A DNA stretch of 64,000 bases. Source: Fodinibius sp052060035 (GTDB taxonomy: Bacteria > Bacteroidota > Rhodothermia > Balneolales > Balneolaceae). Position numbers and translations under genes: made by a program. Location of the stretch: the NCBI RefSeq assembly GCF_052060035.1, contig NZ_JBPOEA010000006.1, positions 1 to 64,000 on the forward strand. The letters are read 5' to 3'. Below, piece after piece: positions 62,235-64,000 of this stretch (position 1 is the stretch's first letter; each line of letters begins with the position of its first letter). The notes below the pieces were generated by a model. The model was given only the letters and a program-made list of their open reading frames with translations. It was not told the DNA's origin and did no database searches.

Positions 62235-63800
62235 ATGGAAAAGATAATTTTTAACGGTTTGTTATTTAGATCTGCGAATAAAATAGCTGCAGGAATTCTG
62301 CTATTCGTTATTTGCAGTATTTTTACCCCCTTACAGGCACAGCCGGTGCTTAATGCCCAAAATACAGCCCTTGGTAGTGGAGGCACCGCATACCTTTCCG
62401 GCAATGAAGCATTGTTTTGGAATCCGGCAAACCTGGCTATCAACGAGCGCCATGGTACTATCCATATTAATTTGGGGCACACAGGTATTTTATACGAACC
62501 TGTACTTTCTTCGGATGTAGCTGGTGACCAGTTTTTCAACTTTACCGATACCTATTTTCCCTATAAGCCAAGTGCAGTAGCTATTACGCCAACGCAGCGT
62601 CAAACAATCCTCGATGAAAATTATCCGCGGAGTAAATTAGTTTCTCAACATCAAACACGATCTGATGTTATGTTGGGAGGAGTTTCATGGTACCGCGGCA
62701 ATGAAACGTTTTCTATTGCTGCCAGAGTACGCTACTCTTCTCGTATAGAAGTTGGTAGAGGCTGGTATTCTGATGAGTATATTCAGCAAGGAAACCAACA
62801 GTTTCGGGACTTCACTCTTGATCAGCATATTAGCAAAAACTTAGAAATTGCATTGGGGTATAGTAGAGAGTTTACCTTCTTAGAAGGATTATTTGCTCGC
62901 TTAAGTAAATTATACGTAGGGTTTTCGCCCAAATTTATAATTGCGGGACCCCGTTTTAGTGCTATTCATCATGGCCGGCAACAACGTTCTGATGAGGGTG
63001 CTCAATCCCAATACATTACCAATTTTTCCTATCAGTCCTCCGGTGAGTATACGCAGATGACTAGAGACTACCTATCTACCGGAAATCCACTTTTAGCCAC
63101 CCAGAATAATTTGAATAAAAAGTTCAATTTTGATCCAACCGGTTATGGTGCAGCTATCGATTTTGGGCTAACCTATTTTATTCCCATTGGCAGTAATCTC
63201 AATATTATAGAACAAGATCCGGAAAAATCGGTAGTCGGTAAATCCCTCCGGATATCGGTCTCGTTTAATGATATTGGAATGATTCGATACACCGAGCAAC
63301 CGCTTTCTTTGTCTGCTCCCGATGATACCCTGCAAATTGGTCGGGAATTTCCCAAGCAATCGATGTTTATTGGGTCAGGAGGCCAATATCTTACATATTT
63401 TGATGAAGCTTCGCAGCTTAGCAACCCCTTCGAAAGAGCTCGAAATCCCAATGAAAATTCATTTTCTACTTTAACGCCGGCTTCGCTCAACGGTGGTATA
63501 CTGCTGGATCTGGAAAGGGTTAAATTTATGGGCGACCTTACCCTGGGATTGAATAATACAGCTCTAACTAATACGAAGTTAGCTCTTCATATGGGGATGG
63601 AGATTCGTCCAGTTAAACAGATTCCCCTGCGAATGGGAACCAGATTGGCAGCCGGACTGCCTGCACACGTTGGAATAGGCACCGGCTATGAAAGTCGATA
63701 TTGGGATTTTAACATAGGCACTCAAATCATTTTTCGCTCTCAAACCTTTACCACAGAATTTGTAGGCGGAGCATTTGCAGGCCTACAGCTTCACCTTTGA
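62235..63800 (+). CDS. Outer membrane beta-barrel protein (DUF5723-like)
   Basis: This 521-residue protein has a signal peptide (ANKIAAGILLFVICSIFTPLQA) ending in AxA. It then reads NAQNTALGSGGTAYLSGNEALFWNPANL, the typical start of PorV/FadL-like and DUF5723 barrels. Alternating strands continue to the end, and the last residues are GLQLHL, with a C-terminal hydrophobic residue. It is probably in the outer membrane. Its cargo is unknown. Confidence 0.72.
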   Translation: MEKIIFNGLLFRSANKIAAGILLFVICSIFTPLQAQPVLNAQNTALGSGGTAYLSGNEALFWNPANLAINERHGTIHINLGHTGILYEPVLSSDVAGDQFFNFTDTYFPYKPSAVAITPTQRQTILDENYPRSKLVSQHQTRSDVMLGGVSWYRGNETFSIAARVRYSSRIEVGRGWYSDEYIQQGNQQFRDFTLDQHISKNLEIALGYSREFTFLEGLFARLSKLYVGFSPKFIIAGPRFSAIHHGRQQRSDEGAQSQYITNFSYQSSGEYTQMTRDYLSTGNPLLATQNNLNKKFNFDPTGYGAAIDFGLTYFIPIGSNLNIIEQDPEKSVVGKSLRISVSFNDIGMIRYTEQPLSLSAPDDTLQIGREFPKQSMFIGSGGQYLTYFDEASQLSNPFERARNPNENSFSTLTPASLNGGILLDLERVKFMGDLTLGLNNTALTNTKLALHMGMEIRPVKQIPLRMGTRLAAGLPAHVGIGTGYESRYWDFNIGTQIIFRSQTFTTEFVGGAFAGLQLHL

Positions 63801-63898
63801 TTGAGTACATTTCTGTCAAGCTGTCAAGGTCATTCTTAAATCCGAGTTCAAGTTGCTATTTTGCCAGTAAATATGACTAATTGGTAGTTTGTATAAAG

Positions 63899-63915
63899 TT
63901 GGCTCTTTATTTGCA
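63899..63915 (+). promoter_or_regulatory. Sigma-54 type promoter element before the last gene
   Basis: TTGGCTC-TTTAT-TTGCA has the -24 GG, correct spacing and a canonical -12 TTGCA. It lies about 50 bases before the ATG at 63964. Confidence 0.65.
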
Positions 63916-63963
63916 CAACTGTAATACAACAATAAAAAATATAGATCTTAAATAATTGAATAT

Positions 63964-64000
63964 ATGAAGAACATCTTCGATAACATGGCCAATTTTGAAG
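63964..64000 (+). CDS. Start of an unidentified gene (partial, right edge)
   Basis: Only twelve codons are inside the window (MKNIFDNMANFE). The start of some leucine dehydrogenases looks like this, and such genes are sigma-54 (SigL) controlled in Bacillus, but twelve residues cannot support a call. Confidence 0.45.
   Translation, partial: MKNIFDNMANFE

Overview
The window is a contiguous piece of a low-to-mid GC Gram-negative chromosome. I found no rRNA, tRNA, CRISPR array or insertion sequence. Several features point to the Bacteroidetes/Balneolaeota side of bacteria: outer-membrane lipid A and barrel proteins, an atpDC pair detached from the other ATP synthase genes, TAnnTTTG-type promoter elements, and a lipoprotein with a Bacteroidetes-style secreted domain. 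A marine or halophilic Balneolaeota relative is my best guess. This is an inference from gene content, not from a marker-gene search.

Bases 1-19380 are an exopolysaccharide or O-antigen locus, almost entirely on the minus strand. Genes at 1-6912 encode a Wzy/EpsG-type polymerase (cut by the window edge), three glycosyltransferases, a PIG-L deacetylase, a glucose-1-phosphate cytidylyltransferase-like enzyme and a sugar C-methyltransferase. Genes at 7263-13062 encode a frameshifted NKWYS/sulfotransferase-like protein, a second C-methyltransferase paralogue, an HTTM-type membrane protein with its partner, and an SDR epimerase. Genes at 14732-19320 supply precursors: UDP-GlcNAc 2-epimerase, UDP-GlcNAc 6-dehydrogenase, GDP-mannose dehydratase and GDP-fucose synthase. 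A divergent lipoprotein gene lies at 13512-14633. At least four minus-strand units and the lipoprotein gene are preceded by a sigma-54 type -24/-12 element (TGGYAC-N5-TTG).

Bases 19622-23483 are housekeeping genes (mtaB, a family 4-like uracil-DNA glycosylase, dnaB). Bases 23565-28031 form a second polysaccharide and regulation island: a membrane GT2 with altered catalytic motifs, a catalytically degenerate sigma-54 activator-like AAA+ protein, a truncated glycosylphosphotransferase-like membrane protein, and an intact one-domain sigma-54 activator. The two divergent units there also carry -24/-12 elements. Together the two islands look like a sigma-54 controlled exopolysaccharide regulon lying near its own activator and a possible anti-activator. 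This is the most unusual system in the window.

Bases 28407-37198 are one long minus-strand operon (pgi, deoxynucleoside kinase, yceD-like, rpmF, plsX, fabH, fabD, fabG, acpP, fabF, rnc). Bases 37527-42781 hold polyprenyl synthase, lpxH, PBP1A and an acyl-CoA dehydrogenase-like gene. Then come atpDC (minus), a MASE1-like histidine kinase, an exported methyltransferase-like protein, an APC permease and rsmB. Bases 51289-56727 are an inorganic-carbon module: a CbbR-like LysR regulator divergent from a small unknown gene, dabB and dabA. The window ends with valS, a PcrA/UvrD helicase, an outer-membrane protein, and the first codons of a gene behind another sigma-54 type element.
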